NCBI GenBank assembly: GCA_016720075.1
Contig: JADJXW010000009.1
Location: forward strand, 93,099 to 157,098
Length of the DNA stretch: 64,000 nt
Direction of reading: 5' to 3'
DNA from: Pseudomonadota bacterium
GTDB taxonomy: Bacteria; Pseudomonadota; Gammaproteobacteria; Steroidobacterales; Steroidobacteraceae
This document shows, piece after piece, positions 36,339 to 46,042 of this stretch. Position numbers and translations under genes: made by a program. The number at the start of each line of letters is the position of its first letter. The first letter of the stretch is position 1. Under the pieces are notes generated by a model, which was not told the DNA's origin, ran no database searches, and was given only the letters and a program-made list of their open reading frames with translations.

Positions 36339-36716
36339 CTAGTGGACCGGCTTCTCCGTAAAGAGCACATACACCTTGCGCATGGTCTCGAGCACTTCGA
36401 AACGCACTTCGATCCCTGCGGGAAGGATATAGCTCTCCCCAGCCCCGAAGGTTTCGACGGATCCGTCCGGATTGGTGATCGCAACCTTGCCGGAGAGGAC
36501 TACGCTGTACTCAGTGCCGCCGGGATAGGACAGCATCTCGGCGTACGGCGTCGATTGCCACGTGCCGATCACCAGTGAGCCATCCGCTCGCTCGAAGTGA
36601 ATTGCTGCCAGTTCACTGGCGAAGCCGGAGAGGATCGCTTCGGCCGGAACCACGCTGCATTTCTCCAGTGCAACTGCGCCAACGCCGTCACGACCGATCT
36701 TGATAATCTTGTTCAT
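36339..36716 (-). CDS. cupin domain protein
   Basis: 125 residues from the ATG at 36716 (MNKIIKIGRDG); the upstream in-frame part is unlikely to be coding. The single cupin barrel has PGGTEYSVVLSGKVAITNPDG and FGAGESYILPAGIEVRFEV, close to the (S)-ureidoglycine/ethanolamine-utilisation type DUF861 cupins. Such small cupins often accompany PuuB-like oxidases, where their role is unclear. It is upstream of the oxidoreductase in a two-gene operon. Confidence 0.8.
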   Translation of the reverse strand: MNKIIKIGRDGVGAVALEKCSVVPAEAILSGFASELAAIHFERADGSLVIGTWQSTPYAEMLSYPGGTEYSVVLSGKVAITNPDGSVETFGAGESYILPAGIEVRFEVLETMRKVYVLFTEKPVH

Positions 36717-36981
36717 TCCGAACCTCGGATGGGCCGCCGTCGCGAGGATGGGCAGGCGGTGATGATTCGGATTAGCCGCCATCGAGCCTCACCGGGAAAT
36801 ACCCCAAAAGGCTAGGATGGCCGCAAGCTGTCGACCTCGTCCGCCCTTCGAACTTTGACCTGAACAACTTCGGCAGCTTGCGGAGTGGGCGGGATTGCTT
36901 GCGACCTTGGTCCAACGGAAATAGTCTTCGGGCAGAAAGCTGCCTTGGCGGGTGACCGGGAGGCCTACGGGTGTTCATCAC

Positions 36982-37845
36982 ATGATGCAGTCGTTTTCCA
37001 GCAGTCAATTGGCTATCTCCCTGATTGCAGCGATGGGCCGCCTGGACTTTCAGGAGAAGCTGACCCAATCCCTGAAAGAGCAGTTGCGGATCGATGCCGG
37101 ACTCATCCTGCTCGTCCGCAAGGGCTCCCAGCCCCGAGTCCTGTTCAACGACTGGCGCACTGCCCGCGGCCTCTCGGACATCCAGGCATATCTCAACGGG
37201 TCTTACCGCCAGGATCCTTTCTACCATCTGGCTACCGACGACGAGCGCGATGGGCTGTATCGTCTTAACCAGATCGCGCCGGACAGCTTCACTCAGGGCG
37301 CGTACTACCGGGACTATTACCGCCATTGCGGGCTGATGGACGAGTTCAATTACCTGATCACCCTGGACCACCGAACCAAGGTGGCCATCTCGCTGTGCCG
37401 ATCCCAGGACAGCTCAATGTTCAACCCCGAGGAGGTTGAGCTGCTGCGCAGTATTTCCCCAGTTGTCGAAGCGGCTGTGGTGCGGCATTGGCGTGACCTG
37501 CGGCCTGAGCTGATAGACGCGGACGCCGGAATGTTGAAGAGCGTATTGGCTCGGGCCATCGGCAGTTTCGGCAAGACCATTCTCACCGAGCGTGAATGCC
37601 AGGTTGCCCAGCTGGTGCTGCGGGGGTATTCGCTCAAGGGCGCTGCGGAGGTACTGGGAATCTCACCGGCAACGGTCAAGCTGCATCGCCGCAATATCTA
37701 TTCCAAACTCGACGTCAACTCACAGGCGGAGCTCTTCTCCCTGTTCATCGACGCAGTGTCCTCGGCCACCCATCACCATGAGGACCCGCTCGCCAGCTAC
37801 GTGTCGCGGCGAGGGATGCTCACCGGCACATTGATGCCGACTTAG
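36982..37845 (+). CDS. LuxR-family transcriptional regulator (paralogue 1)
   Basis: 287 residues from the ATG at 36982. A C-terminal GerE/LuxR helix-turn-helix (LTERECQVAQLVLRGYSLKGAAEVLGISPATVKLHRRNIYSKL) is preceded by an N-terminal sensor-like domain (DPFYHLATDDERDGLYRLNQIAP, YYRDYYRHCGLMDEFNYLI). The same domain plan and several identical stretches occur in the regulator at 41847. There is no adjacent LuxI-type gene, so it probably responds to a metabolite rather than to a self-made homoserine lactone. It converges with the TetR gene. Confidence 0.85.
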   Translation: MMQSFSSSQLAISLIAAMGRLDFQEKLTQSLKEQLRIDAGLILLVRKGSQPRVLFNDWRTARGLSDIQAYLNGSYRQDPFYHLATDDERDGLYRLNQIAPDSFTQGAYYRDYYRHCGLMDEFNYLITLDHRTKVAISLCRSQDSSMFNPEEVELLRSISPVVEAAVVRHWRDLRPELIDADAGMLKSVLARAIGSFGKTILTERECQVAQLVLRGYSLKGAAEVLGISPATVKLHRRNIYSKLDVNSQAELFSLFIDAVSSATHHHEDPLASYVSRRGMLTGTLMPT

Positions 37846-37878
37846 CCACGCACGCTGGCGCCCTTGCCGGCCGACCCA

Positions 37879-38565
37879 TCAGAGGCTGGTGGTGACGTGG
37901 CGCAGGGCCGTCTCCCAGAGCATTCTCTCCACTTTGCGCCTGTCCGCAGCACTGACTGGTTTAGTGCCAAGTAAGTCGTCTGGAAATACGAGTCGTACCA
38001 GGAGCACGGACTTGATCAGGCGGTAGAAGTCGACCTCGCTGATCTCGCGGAAGACTCCTGCCTTTGCTCCTGCAGCAAGCAGCTGGCGCAGGCGACGGTG
38101 CATGGGCGCAAGCGGACCGGCATTCAGATTGGAGCGAAAGGGTCCGCCGGCGGCGAGCCGGATGTACTCACTTCCTCCGTCTGGGGTGGCGAAATCGATC
38201 AGCGACAGACGCACATAGGCCGGGTGGGTCAGGTGAAAGCGGGCAAACTCCTCGATCACAGTCTGGAGAGTTTGCGTCGGGTGCGAGAGGGCAGCCAAGT
38301 CGTAGCTGAACTGCTTCGAAAGTAACGCGACAAACCGGCGCGCTACCGCGACGAGCACATCGTCACGACTCTCATAGTGCTTGTAGATGGCGGGTACCCG
38401 AACGCGCAACGGGTCCGCGATGTCCCTGAGCGCAAACCCGAAAACTCCCCGGGTCGCGATCAGGCGCTCCGCCTCGTCGAGAATCCGCTCACTGGTCTGT
38501 GTGCCTGCCGGCCGGGAAGGGCTTCCGGGCTTCTTCGGACGCGCCGGCGATGGGGTTTTGTGCAT
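37879..38565 (-). CDS. TetR-family regulator
   Basis: 228 residues from the ATG at 38565. A basic N-terminal arm precedes the TetR helix-turn-helix (ERILDEAERLIATRGVFGFALRDIADPLRVRVPAIYKHYESRDDVLVAVARRF). The ligand domain has no assigned effector. It is divergent from the amidohydrolase at 38851. The 285-bp intergenic region holds a cluster of inverted repeats that would suit TetR binding. Confidence 0.87.
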   Translation of the reverse strand: MHKTPSPARPKKPGSPSRPAGTQTSERILDEAERLIATRGVFGFALRDIADPLRVRVPAIYKHYESRDDVLVAVARRFVALLSKQFSYDLAALSHPTQTLQTVIEEFARFHLTHPAYVRLSLIDFATPDGGSEYIRLAAGGPFRSNLNAGPLAPMHRRLRQLLAAGAKAGVFREISEVDFYRLIKSVLLVRLVFPDDLLGTKPVSAADRRKVERMLWETALRHVTTSL

Positions 38566-38725
38566 CGCAAGACTGTCGCAGGGCGCGCATGCATTTACAA
38601 GGTTCCCCCGAAATCGGCGACCCAACCCCCTGTGTTCGTGACGGTGCCGGCACGCAACCCCCGGATGGGAGGTGGTTGCCGGGGCGGCGAATTCCTGCGG
38701 GATGCCGGAGGCAAGTATCCGCTGC

Positions 38726-38801
38726 GGTTAACCAACTTAACCCTTGGTTGCGACAACCATGATTGTGCAGCACAATGCCCGTGGTTAAGATGATTAACCA
38801 C
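38726..38801. promoter_or_regulatory. cluster of four dyads, likely operator region
   Basis: Within 76 bp lie GGTTAACC (38726-38733), TGGTTG/CAACCA around CGA (38745-38759), ATTGTGC/GCACAAT around one base (38762-38776) and GTGGTTAA/TTAACCAC around five bases (38781-38801). An extra TTAACC half-site is at 38737-38742. The cluster lies upstream of the amidohydrolase start and of the divergent TetR gene. I infer a multi-site operator. Confidence 0.6.
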
Positions 38802-38850
38802 AAGGGATGCGCGGATTGGAGCGTATTCCTTCCAGACAGGGAGGCCAGAG

Positions 38851-40606
38851 ATGGTTGAGACGAAGTTTGGAAGTGCAGCTACGCTCCTTGGGCTCCCGGC
38901 CGCGAGGCTAGGCTTCGCCACAGTGTTGGCCATCGCGCTGGTGGCCTGCGGTGCCCGCAACGATGGTCCCGCTCCGCAGCTCATCGTGGTCAATGCCGAC
39001 GTCTACACAGTGGATCCGGGTCAGCCACGGGTCGAGGCATTCGCCGTATCCAACGGCCGCTTCGTCGCCGTGGGGGCCACTGCCGACATCCGCCGACTGG
39101 CCGGCAAGGACACGAAGATCGTGGATGCCGGGGGCAGCACGGTCACGCCGGGGTTCATCGACGGCCACTCGCATGTCAGTGGCGATTCACCCTACGTTGC
39201 AGGCGTTGACATCTCCTACATCGCCGACAAGCAGGAATGGCTTCGCAAGATTCGCGAGGCCGACGCGCGCATGCCGAAGGGCGAGTGGATGACAGGCGGC
39301 GGCTGGGACCACACCTTGTCCGATGGCGTGTATCCCACGCGGCAGATGCTGGACGCCGTCGTTGCCGATCGGCCCATTCTGCTGAACCACATCGACGGCC
39401 ACTACAGTTGGGCCAATACCAAGGCCCTGCAGCTGGCCGGCGTAACCGCGAGGACCCCAGTGCCGCCGGGTGGAAAGATCGTGCTAGACGCTGCTGGGCA
39501 GCCCACCGGCATCCTGCTTGAGGGCGCGCAGAGCATCGTGTCGCGGATCATTCCCGCACGGAGCGATGCGCAGCGTCATGAGGGGATTGGCGCGAATGTT
39601 CAAGTATGCCAATTCTTTCGGGCTAACTGGCTTGCACCAAATGGGGAGCATCGAGGACTACGTTGACCTGGTGGAGCACGGTGACCCAACACTGCGGATC
39701 TGGTACGGCCATTGGGGGCCGGCCGAACAAGGAAAGGACTACGACGCGAAGCTGCGCAGCATCCTCGAGGTGAAGGCGGACACAACGCGACGGGTTGCCA
39801 CCACCGGTAAGGAAGGCCGCATGGGGCCGCTGCTCACCGTGGGTTACGTCAAGCTGATCAATGACGGGGTGCTGTCGTCGCACACCGCGGTGTTGCGTGA
39901 TAGTTACGAGGACCGCAAGGGGTGGAAGGGCGAGTTCATCACGTCGCCCGAAGATCTGAAAGTCCAGGTCCAGAAAGTCACTGCCGCCGGCCTGCCGGTC
40001 GCGATCCATTCGATCGGTGATGCAGCGGTAAAGGCCAGCCTCGATGCCTTTGAGGGCGCGAAGGACAATGCGGTTCCGCATCCCAACCGTATCGAGCACC
40101 TTGAGCTGGTTCACCCCGAGGACATGCCGCGGTTCAAGGCGCTTGGCGTCGTTGCCTCGATGCAGCCCAATCACGGCACAGGCTCGATCGCCTACGTGCC
40201 AACGCGCGTGGGGCCGGAACGGGAGAAGTGGGCCTATCGCTGGAAGAACATGCTCGATACCGGTGTGCCGCTGGTGTTCGGCGCCGACTATCCCACCTCT
40301 CCTCTGGATCCGCTGACCCAAATCGCTGATGCCACGTTCCGCACCAGCCCCTTCGGCTTCTACGAAGGAAAGCCGTGGCATCAGGAGCAGAAGGTGGACT
40401 TCGAGCAGGCGCTGTACGCCTACACGCAGGCGGGCGCATCGATGACGGAGTGGAAGGACCAGATCGGTTCAATCACGGTCGGAAAGTGGGCGGACTTCGT
40501 CGTACTGAGCGGGAAAGTGCCGCAACCGCTGACGCCGGCTTTCCGTGACCTGAAGGTCCGATATACGTATTTCGGCGGTCGCCAGGTCTACGCCCGGGCG
40601 CCGTGA
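38851..40606 (+). pseudogene. YtcJ-like amidohydrolase, one frameshift near 39582
   Basis: The ATG at 38851 has GGGAGG just upstream. The N-terminal part has a lipoprotein-like or signal segment (LVACGARND) and GFIDGHSHVSGD, the HxH metal motif of the amidohydrolase_3 family. The frame breaks in GAGGGGATT near 39580: with one G fewer it reads on as HEGLARMFKYANSF into the second frame, which ends at 40606 with IGSITVGKWADFVVLSG. About 584 residues in total if repaired. It is a close paralogue of the intact gene at 47843. Likely an exported N-acyl or amide hydrolase; substrate unknown. Confidence 0.85.
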
Positions 40607-40676
40607 TGTCCAGTGTACATTTGCCGCACGGCAAACGCGCTCGTCTCCAGTCTCAGCATTAAGCAGGGAGTTCGCC

Positions 40677-41825
40677 ATGTCGATGCAATCCAGATCCATC
40701 GTCGGTCTTGTGGTGCTTGCCGCACTGGTCGCTGCCTGCGGTGACAAGCCGGTGGAGCCCGCGAAGACGAATGCCGCCGGCGCCGTGATCGACACAGATG
40801 CCGAAAAGGTGCTGAACGTCTACAACTGGTCCGATTACATCGAGCCCACGGTCATCGCGGACTTCGAAAAGGAGACCGGCATCAAGGTCAACTACGAGGT
40901 GATGGACTCCAACGAATTGCTCGAAACAAAGTTGCTGGCCGGTCGCACAGGATACGACGTCGTTGTGCCGTCCACGACGTTCCTGGCGCGCCAGATCAAG
41001 GCTGACATCTACCAGAAGCTCGACAAGGCGAAGCTGCCAAACCTCAAGAACATGGATCCGGAAATCACCGGGCGCCTGGAGTTGTTCGACCCGGGAAATC
41101 AGCACGCGGTGAACTACATGTGGGGTACATCGGGCATCGGCTACAACGAGGCGAAAGTAAGGGAAGCCATGCCCGATGCGCCTGTGGACAGCTTTGCGGT
41201 GCTCTACGATCCGAAGGTAGCGCAGAAATTTGCCAAGTGCGGCATCTCGGTGCTGGACGCCCCAAGCGAGGTGATCGGCACGCTACTGATCTACCTGGGC
41301 AAGGATCCCAACAGCGAGAAGGCGGAAGACCTCGAGGCAGCCTCCAAGGTGCTGATGGCTATCCGGCCGTACGTCCGGCTGATCAATTCCTCGAAGTACA
41401 TTGAAGATCTTGCAAACGGAGAAATCTGCCTGGCGCTCGGATGGTCTGGCGACGTGCTGCAGGCAAAATCCCGCGCTACAGAAGCCGGCAAAGGCATCAC
41501 GATCAAGTACAACATCCCAAAGGAAGGTGCGGTGATGTTCTTCGATAGCTTTGCCATCCCTGCGGACGCGTCGCACCCGAAGAACGCGCACCTATTCATC
41601 GACTACATGTCGCGTGCCGAGGTGGCAGCGAAGAACAGCAATTTCCTCAGCTTCGCCAACAGCAATGCCGCCTCCTGGCCGAGCGTTGCCGCAGAGATCA
41701 AGAACAACCAGAACATCTTTCCTACGCCAGCGATGATGCCGAAACTCGCGGTGGACCTGCCAGAGAGTGCGGAGTTCACGCGGGAACTGACGCGCACGTG
41801 GACGCGATTCCGCACGGGCAAGTAG
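40677..41825 (+). CDS. polyamine ABC transporter substrate-binding lipoprotein (PotF/PotD-like)
   Basis: 382 residues. The signal ends in a lipobox (VAAC, Cys21). The mature protein starts with the family pattern VLNVYNWSDYIEPTVIADFEKETGIKVNYEVMDSNELLETKLLAGRTGYDVVVPS and contains SSKYIEDLANGEICLALGWSGD. These are hallmarks of putrescine/spermidine binding proteins. No permease or ATPase genes are in the window, so it must use distant components or serve as a sensor. It is followed after 21 bp by a LuxR-type regulator. Confidence 0.9.
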   Translation: MSMQSRSIVGLVVLAALVAACGDKPVEPAKTNAAGAVIDTDAEKVLNVYNWSDYIEPTVIADFEKETGIKVNYEVMDSNELLETKLLAGRTGYDVVVPSTTFLARQIKADIYQKLDKAKLPNLKNMDPEITGRLELFDPGNQHAVNYMWGTSGIGYNEAKVREAMPDAPVDSFAVLYDPKVAQKFAKCGISVLDAPSEVIGTLLIYLGKDPNSEKAEDLEAASKVLMAIRPYVRLINSSKYIEDLANGEICLALGWSGDVLQAKSRATEAGKGITIKYNIPKEGAVMFFDSFAIPADASHPKNAHLFIDYMSRAEVAAKNSNFLSFANSNAASWPSVAAEIKNNQNIFPTPAMMPKLAVDLPESAEFTRELTRTWTRFRTGK

Positions 41826-41846
41826 TTCCCGGAGAAGGGCGGCGCA

Positions 41847-42773
41847 ATGCTTGACCGTATGCATCTTGGAGCGCCGGTTCTCGCGGCGTGGAACGAGGCG
41901 GTGGCTCGCGTCGCCGCAGAATCCTCGGTTCCGGCAATCGCAAGTGCCTTGGGGCGCGTCCTCGAAGTTGTCCTCGAATTCGATGCGCTTTTCGTTGCGA
42001 TCCTCTACCGGCATGCGCCGCCGGCAGTTCTCTTCTCCAGTGGCCCGACGGAACCACCGCTGCCGTATCAGGACGGGCCGTACCTTCTGGATCCGTTCTA
42101 CTATCACTATCTCAGGGGAGGCACGGATGGAGGCTATCGGCTTGTCGATCTCGCTCCGGTTGGCTTCCAGCGCAGCGAGTACTTTTCGGGATACTACCGT
42201 CACCTTGATGTCGGGGATGAGATCGGCCTGTTGATCGACTCCTCGCCGCAGTCATGCGCGCACCTGGCGCTGACGCGCCGACGCGAATCGGTGAAATTCA
42301 CGCGGCGGGATTGCGAGTGGTTGCGGGCGGCAGCTCCCGTCGTAAGGGATGCGATTCGCAGAATGGCAAAGGTGTCGGTTGTACCTGACCAGAACACCAG
42401 GGCGTTCCACGAGAGCCTGAGGCGTTCATTCCAGAGCTTCGGAAGCTCGATATTGAGCGAGCGGGAACAGCAGGTCGCGCATCTCTTGTTGCGGGGAAAC
42501 TGCGCCAAGTCCGTTGCTAGGATTCTCGAGATATCGCCGGACACTGCGCGCAACCACTCCAAGCGCATCTACCGAAAGCTATCGGTCACTTCGCAGTCGG
42601 AGCTGCTCGCGCTGTTCTTTCAAGCTCTTGAGCAGGTCGAGTCCGGCCATGAAGGTGATCCTCTTGCACGCCTTGGGGGGTTCAACATGACCCAATTGGG
42701 CTATTCCCGGCCACCGCCATGCGGTAGGACACTCGCACCGAGCGTCTGGTTTGCCGGGAGAGGGGATGATTAG
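41847..42773 (+). CDS. LuxR-family transcriptional regulator (paralogue 2)
   Basis: 308 residues. The C-terminal LuxR helix-turn-helix reads LSEREQQVAHLLLRGNCAKSVARILEISPDTARNHSKRIYRKL. The N-terminal domain (YLLDPFYYHYLRGGTDGGYRLVDLAPVGFQRSEYFSGYYRHLDVGDEIGLLI) matches the layout of the regulator at 36982. It closely follows the polyamine-binding protein gene, so both are probably in one transcript. The C-terminal 50 residues after the HTH are extra relative to most family members. Confidence 0.85.
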   Translation: MLDRMHLGAPVLAAWNEAVARVAAESSVPAIASALGRVLEVVLEFDALFVAILYRHAPPAVLFSSGPTEPPLPYQDGPYLLDPFYYHYLRGGTDGGYRLVDLAPVGFQRSEYFSGYYRHLDVGDEIGLLIDSSPQSCAHLALTRRRESVKFTRRDCEWLRAAAPVVRDAIRRMAKVSVVPDQNTRAFHESLRRSFQSFGSSILSEREQQVAHLLLRGNCAKSVARILEISPDTARNHSKRIYRKLSVTSQSELLALFFQALEQVESGHEGDPLARLGGFNMTQLGYSRPPPCGRTLAPSVWFAGRGDD

Positions 42774-42929
42774 GTCTATGCGGAAATCGTCCCTCGTCAC
42801 CGGCCGTTGCAATGTCCGCGCCGTGGCTTCGCGTGCCTACGAGCGCCGCGATTCAGATCGGGAGCGTGACGGCGTCGCCGACCACAAATCACGCCGCGCC
42901 CGCACTTCGACCGATCGGGCGCCTACGCG

Positions 42930-43838
42930 ATGAGCCAGCCGCTTCGTACGCGGATCGATGGCGGCGGAACACCCCGGTCGGAGCATTGGGGTGTAGACAG
43001 TGAATACGGCACTTTACATGACGTCCTGGTAGGCCCAATAGACAATTTCAGCTGGCAGGCGGGGAATGCCGTAGCGCAGCGAACCGAACGGGTGGGGCTC
43101 ACCTTCGACAAGGATGTGGCTCGCCGCCAGTATCGTGAGATGACGCACGCCTATGAGCAGGCCGGCGTCACGGTTCATACGCTGAAGCCAGATGACTGCC
43201 TGCCGTATCAGGTCTTTGCGCGTGACAGCAGCGTGATGACGCCGTGGGGCGCGATCATCATGCAGCTGCATATGCCGTATCGACGCGGCGAGATTGCCTC
43301 AGTGCTTCGGTTCTATCTCGAGAAGAACATCCCCATCTACGACATGGTCTCGGCCGGGAACGTCGAGGGTGGCGATTTCATGGTGCTCAAGCCGGGTGTG
43401 GCCGCCTGCGGCTTTTCCGGGGAGCGCTCGATAGGGCCGGCGGTAAACCAGATCAAGGCCTGGTTCGAGGCGGAAGGATGGGAGTTCCTGACCTACGAAT
43501 TCGATCCGCATTTCCTCCACCTCGACGTGCAGATGGGCATGATTGCAGAGAATCTCGCGGTGCTCTGCGTGGAAGCCGTGGAGCCCAGTCTGGTTGATTG
43601 GCTCAAGGCCAAGGGCATTCGAATCCTGCCGGTTCCCTATTCAGACGCGATGCGTCTGGGTACGAACATTGTCGCGCTTGGGAATGAGCGAGTCCTAATA
43701 CCTTCGAGCAGTCGCAATCTGATCGATCTGTGCCGCGCGGAAGGTCTGGAAGTATTTGATCCCGATGTATCAATGATTTCATTCGGTGGCGGAGCCGTGC
43801 ATTGCATGTGTCAGGCACTGAAACGCGACCCAGTGTGA
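42930..43838 (+). CDS. arginine deiminase/amidinotransferase-fold enzyme
   Basis: 302 residues of the guanidino-group modifying superfamily (DDAH, arginine deiminase, glycine amidinotransferase). NVEGGDF (144-150), the histidine in HFLHLD (194-199) and a C-terminal catalytic cysteine in FGGGAVHCMCQ (C292) are present. It would deiminate or transfer an amidino group of an arginine-like compound, which fits a polyamine/guanidino theme. The ATG at 42930 has a weak upstream site. The 156 bp before it hold no gene I can support. Confidence 0.82.
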   Translation: MSQPLRTRIDGGGTPRSEHWGVDSEYGTLHDVLVGPIDNFSWQAGNAVAQRTERVGLTFDKDVARRQYREMTHAYEQAGVTVHTLKPDDCLPYQVFARDSSVMTPWGAIIMQLHMPYRRGEIASVLRFYLEKNIPIYDMVSAGNVEGGDFMVLKPGVAACGFSGERSIGPAVNQIKAWFEAEGWEFLTYEFDPHFLHLDVQMGMIAENLAVLCVEAVEPSLVDWLKAKGIRILPVPYSDAMRLGTNIVALGNERVLIPSSSRNLIDLCRAEGLEVFDPDVSMISFGGGAVHCMCQALKRDPV

Positions 43839-43944
43839 CGTTGGCGAGGATTCAGAGTCATGCAAGCGATATGTGGCGTGCATGAACAAGAACGACGATT
43901 ACCGTGGCTCAACGCTTGGCACAGTACCTAAAAGGGGTAAGGAA

Positions 43945-46042
43945 ATGCGCAACACTTTGATTACGGCCTCCGGCACTGCGTTGCTGGCTGGCACCGCGTT
44001 GGTCTCGCCGCAGCAAACTCATGCCGCAGACGCGGCTGTGCAGGCGCAGGAAGCCAGTGCTGCGGGAGAACTCGACGAGGTCATCGTCACGGCCGGCCGC
44101 CGCGAGCAGTCTGTCACAAGCGTCCCTTACAACATCTCCGCAGTCTCCGCGGAGGAACTGACGCGCAATGGCGTTACCGACATTCTGAAGCTGGCGCGCA
44201 GCGTGCCGGGTGTGGCAATCGTCGATCGCGGCCCACGCGAAGCGGGAATGAACAATACGATTGTCATTCGCGGCATCGCCACCGGTGGCGCGGGGGCGCT
44301 TACGCCCGCCATGCCGCAGTCGGACACGGTGTCGACCTACATCGGGGAAGCGCCGCTCTATGTGAACATGGCGATCAAGGATGTGGGAGCGCAGAAAGAA
44401 CGTCGACTCGGCAGACATCTATTTCGGTCGGGTATCGCTGCGGGCAAAGCCAAGCGAAGACGTCGACCTGCAGCTCAACTATCAGTACCAGCGCAGCGAG
44501 GTCGGCGGGTCGGGAGGCGTAAATCCTGACTTTGGCGGCAACAACTGGTACGAGGGGTCCCAGAGAATCCTTGACCCTCTGGAAGGCAACACGCATCTTG
44601 TCAATCTGGATGCGAGTGTCGACTTTGGCTTTGCGACGCTGACGTCCTCCTCCTCCTACTACAACGCGAAGACCCAATCCAGTCGTGATAATACGGGTGC
44701 GTTTGAAACGGCGGGATTTGGCGTTCTGTATCTAGGCAATCCTCGCTTCATCGCCGAGGCGCGCGATACCAGCAACAATCGGGGCTTCGTCCAGGAACTT
44801 CGACTGGCGTCCAATGGCAACACGCGGCTTCAGTACGTGGTTGGTGCCTTCCATCAGAACACCAAGCGCTACCTTGAGCTGAACGAGATCCTGCCGGGCT
44901 ACTCGCAGTGGCGACGGGTCAATGGAACCAATCCGTTTGGTGGTCCGCTGCCGCCGAATTTCCAGCTGCCAAACGACGCGGACTTCATAACGGCTGAAAC
45001 CCAGCGTTTTCGTGAGTCGGCCGCATTCGGCGAGCTGACCTTCAATATCACTGATCGGTGGCAAGTCACCGGGGGCACACGCTTTTTCTGGCAACGGTTC
45101 AACGACCAGGCCTCTCTGGTTTTGCCTCAAACCGAGGTTCTCTTCGGGCCGGGGCAGGGATCGGGATCGGCTGACAACACTACCAAGACGTCCGACCATA
45201 TCTTCAAGGCCAATACGTCTTATGCGCTGACAGACAACGTGCGCGTTTATGCGACTTTCTCGCAGGGATTCCGACGCGGCGGCGCCAATGCGCTGCCTAC
45301 AGTGGGTCCATTTGCAGAGCGGGCTGCGTTGAATTCCTACAAGGCCGACCAGATCAACAATTACGAAATCGGGTTCAAGGGCAGGGTGGCGGGCGTCCTC
45401 AGCTTCTCGACGGCTGTATACAAGATCGACTGGAAAGACATTCAGCTGTTTGCCGCTACTCCAGCGGCAGGGCAGCCTTTCGTGGCAAATGGAGGTCGTG
45501 CCAGATCGAAGGGATTCGAGTTCGAGGCGAACTGGAAGATCGCCGATCCACTGTCAATGAACTTCGGCTACGCCTACTCCGACGCCAAATTGCGTGACAG
45601 CTTCCAGATCCTTGCATTGAATTCCTCCCTTACGAATCAGTTGGGAGGGGTGGCGGCCTCGGGCGTTGCTGGGAGCCCGACACCGGGAACCCCGAAACAC
45701 AGCGTGACGCTGGCAGTCGACTATCGTCATGCTCTCTCGGAGGATCGCGCAATCGTATTTCACATCGATGGAAACTATCGCTCGAAGGCGCTGCGGAACC
45801 TGGCAAGCACCACGTCGGCGGCGTTCTACCTCGATGGATATTCGCTCTGGAATCCGTCGATCAGCTACGAAAGCTCGCGGTGGTCGGTTTCGGCGTTCGT
45901 GGACAACGTGTTCAACGCCCGCGCCATCTCGAGTCTGAATTCGCTGACGCCCGCGGTTGCCAACCGACAGCGATCAATCTTCATCGCTCGCCCGATCACG
46001 GCGGGGCTTCGGTTCAACATGAAGTTCGGGGAGGGCAAATGA
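43945..46042 (+). pseudogene. TonB-dependent receptor with internal deletion and frameshift
   Basis: The ATG at 43945 follows a strong Shine-Dalgarno (GGGGTAAGGA). The N-terminal part has a signal peptide, ELDEVIVTAGRREQSVTSVPYNIS and the first half of the plug up to STYIGEAPLYVNMAIKDV. The next frame starts at about 44381 directly in barrel sequence (NVDSADIYFGRVSLRAKP). The usual ERIEVLRGPQGTLYG part of the plug and the first strands are missing, perhaps 100 residues or more. The barrel then runs intact to the final LRFNMKFGEGK. The product cannot be a functional receptor as read. An assembly collapse is the alternative. Confidence 0.85.

Noticed and set aside
42751..42933. Small 60-codon ORF before the amidinotransferase-fold gene
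   Set aside because: It is arginine-rich with no ribosome site or family pattern, and it overlaps both neighbours' ends.
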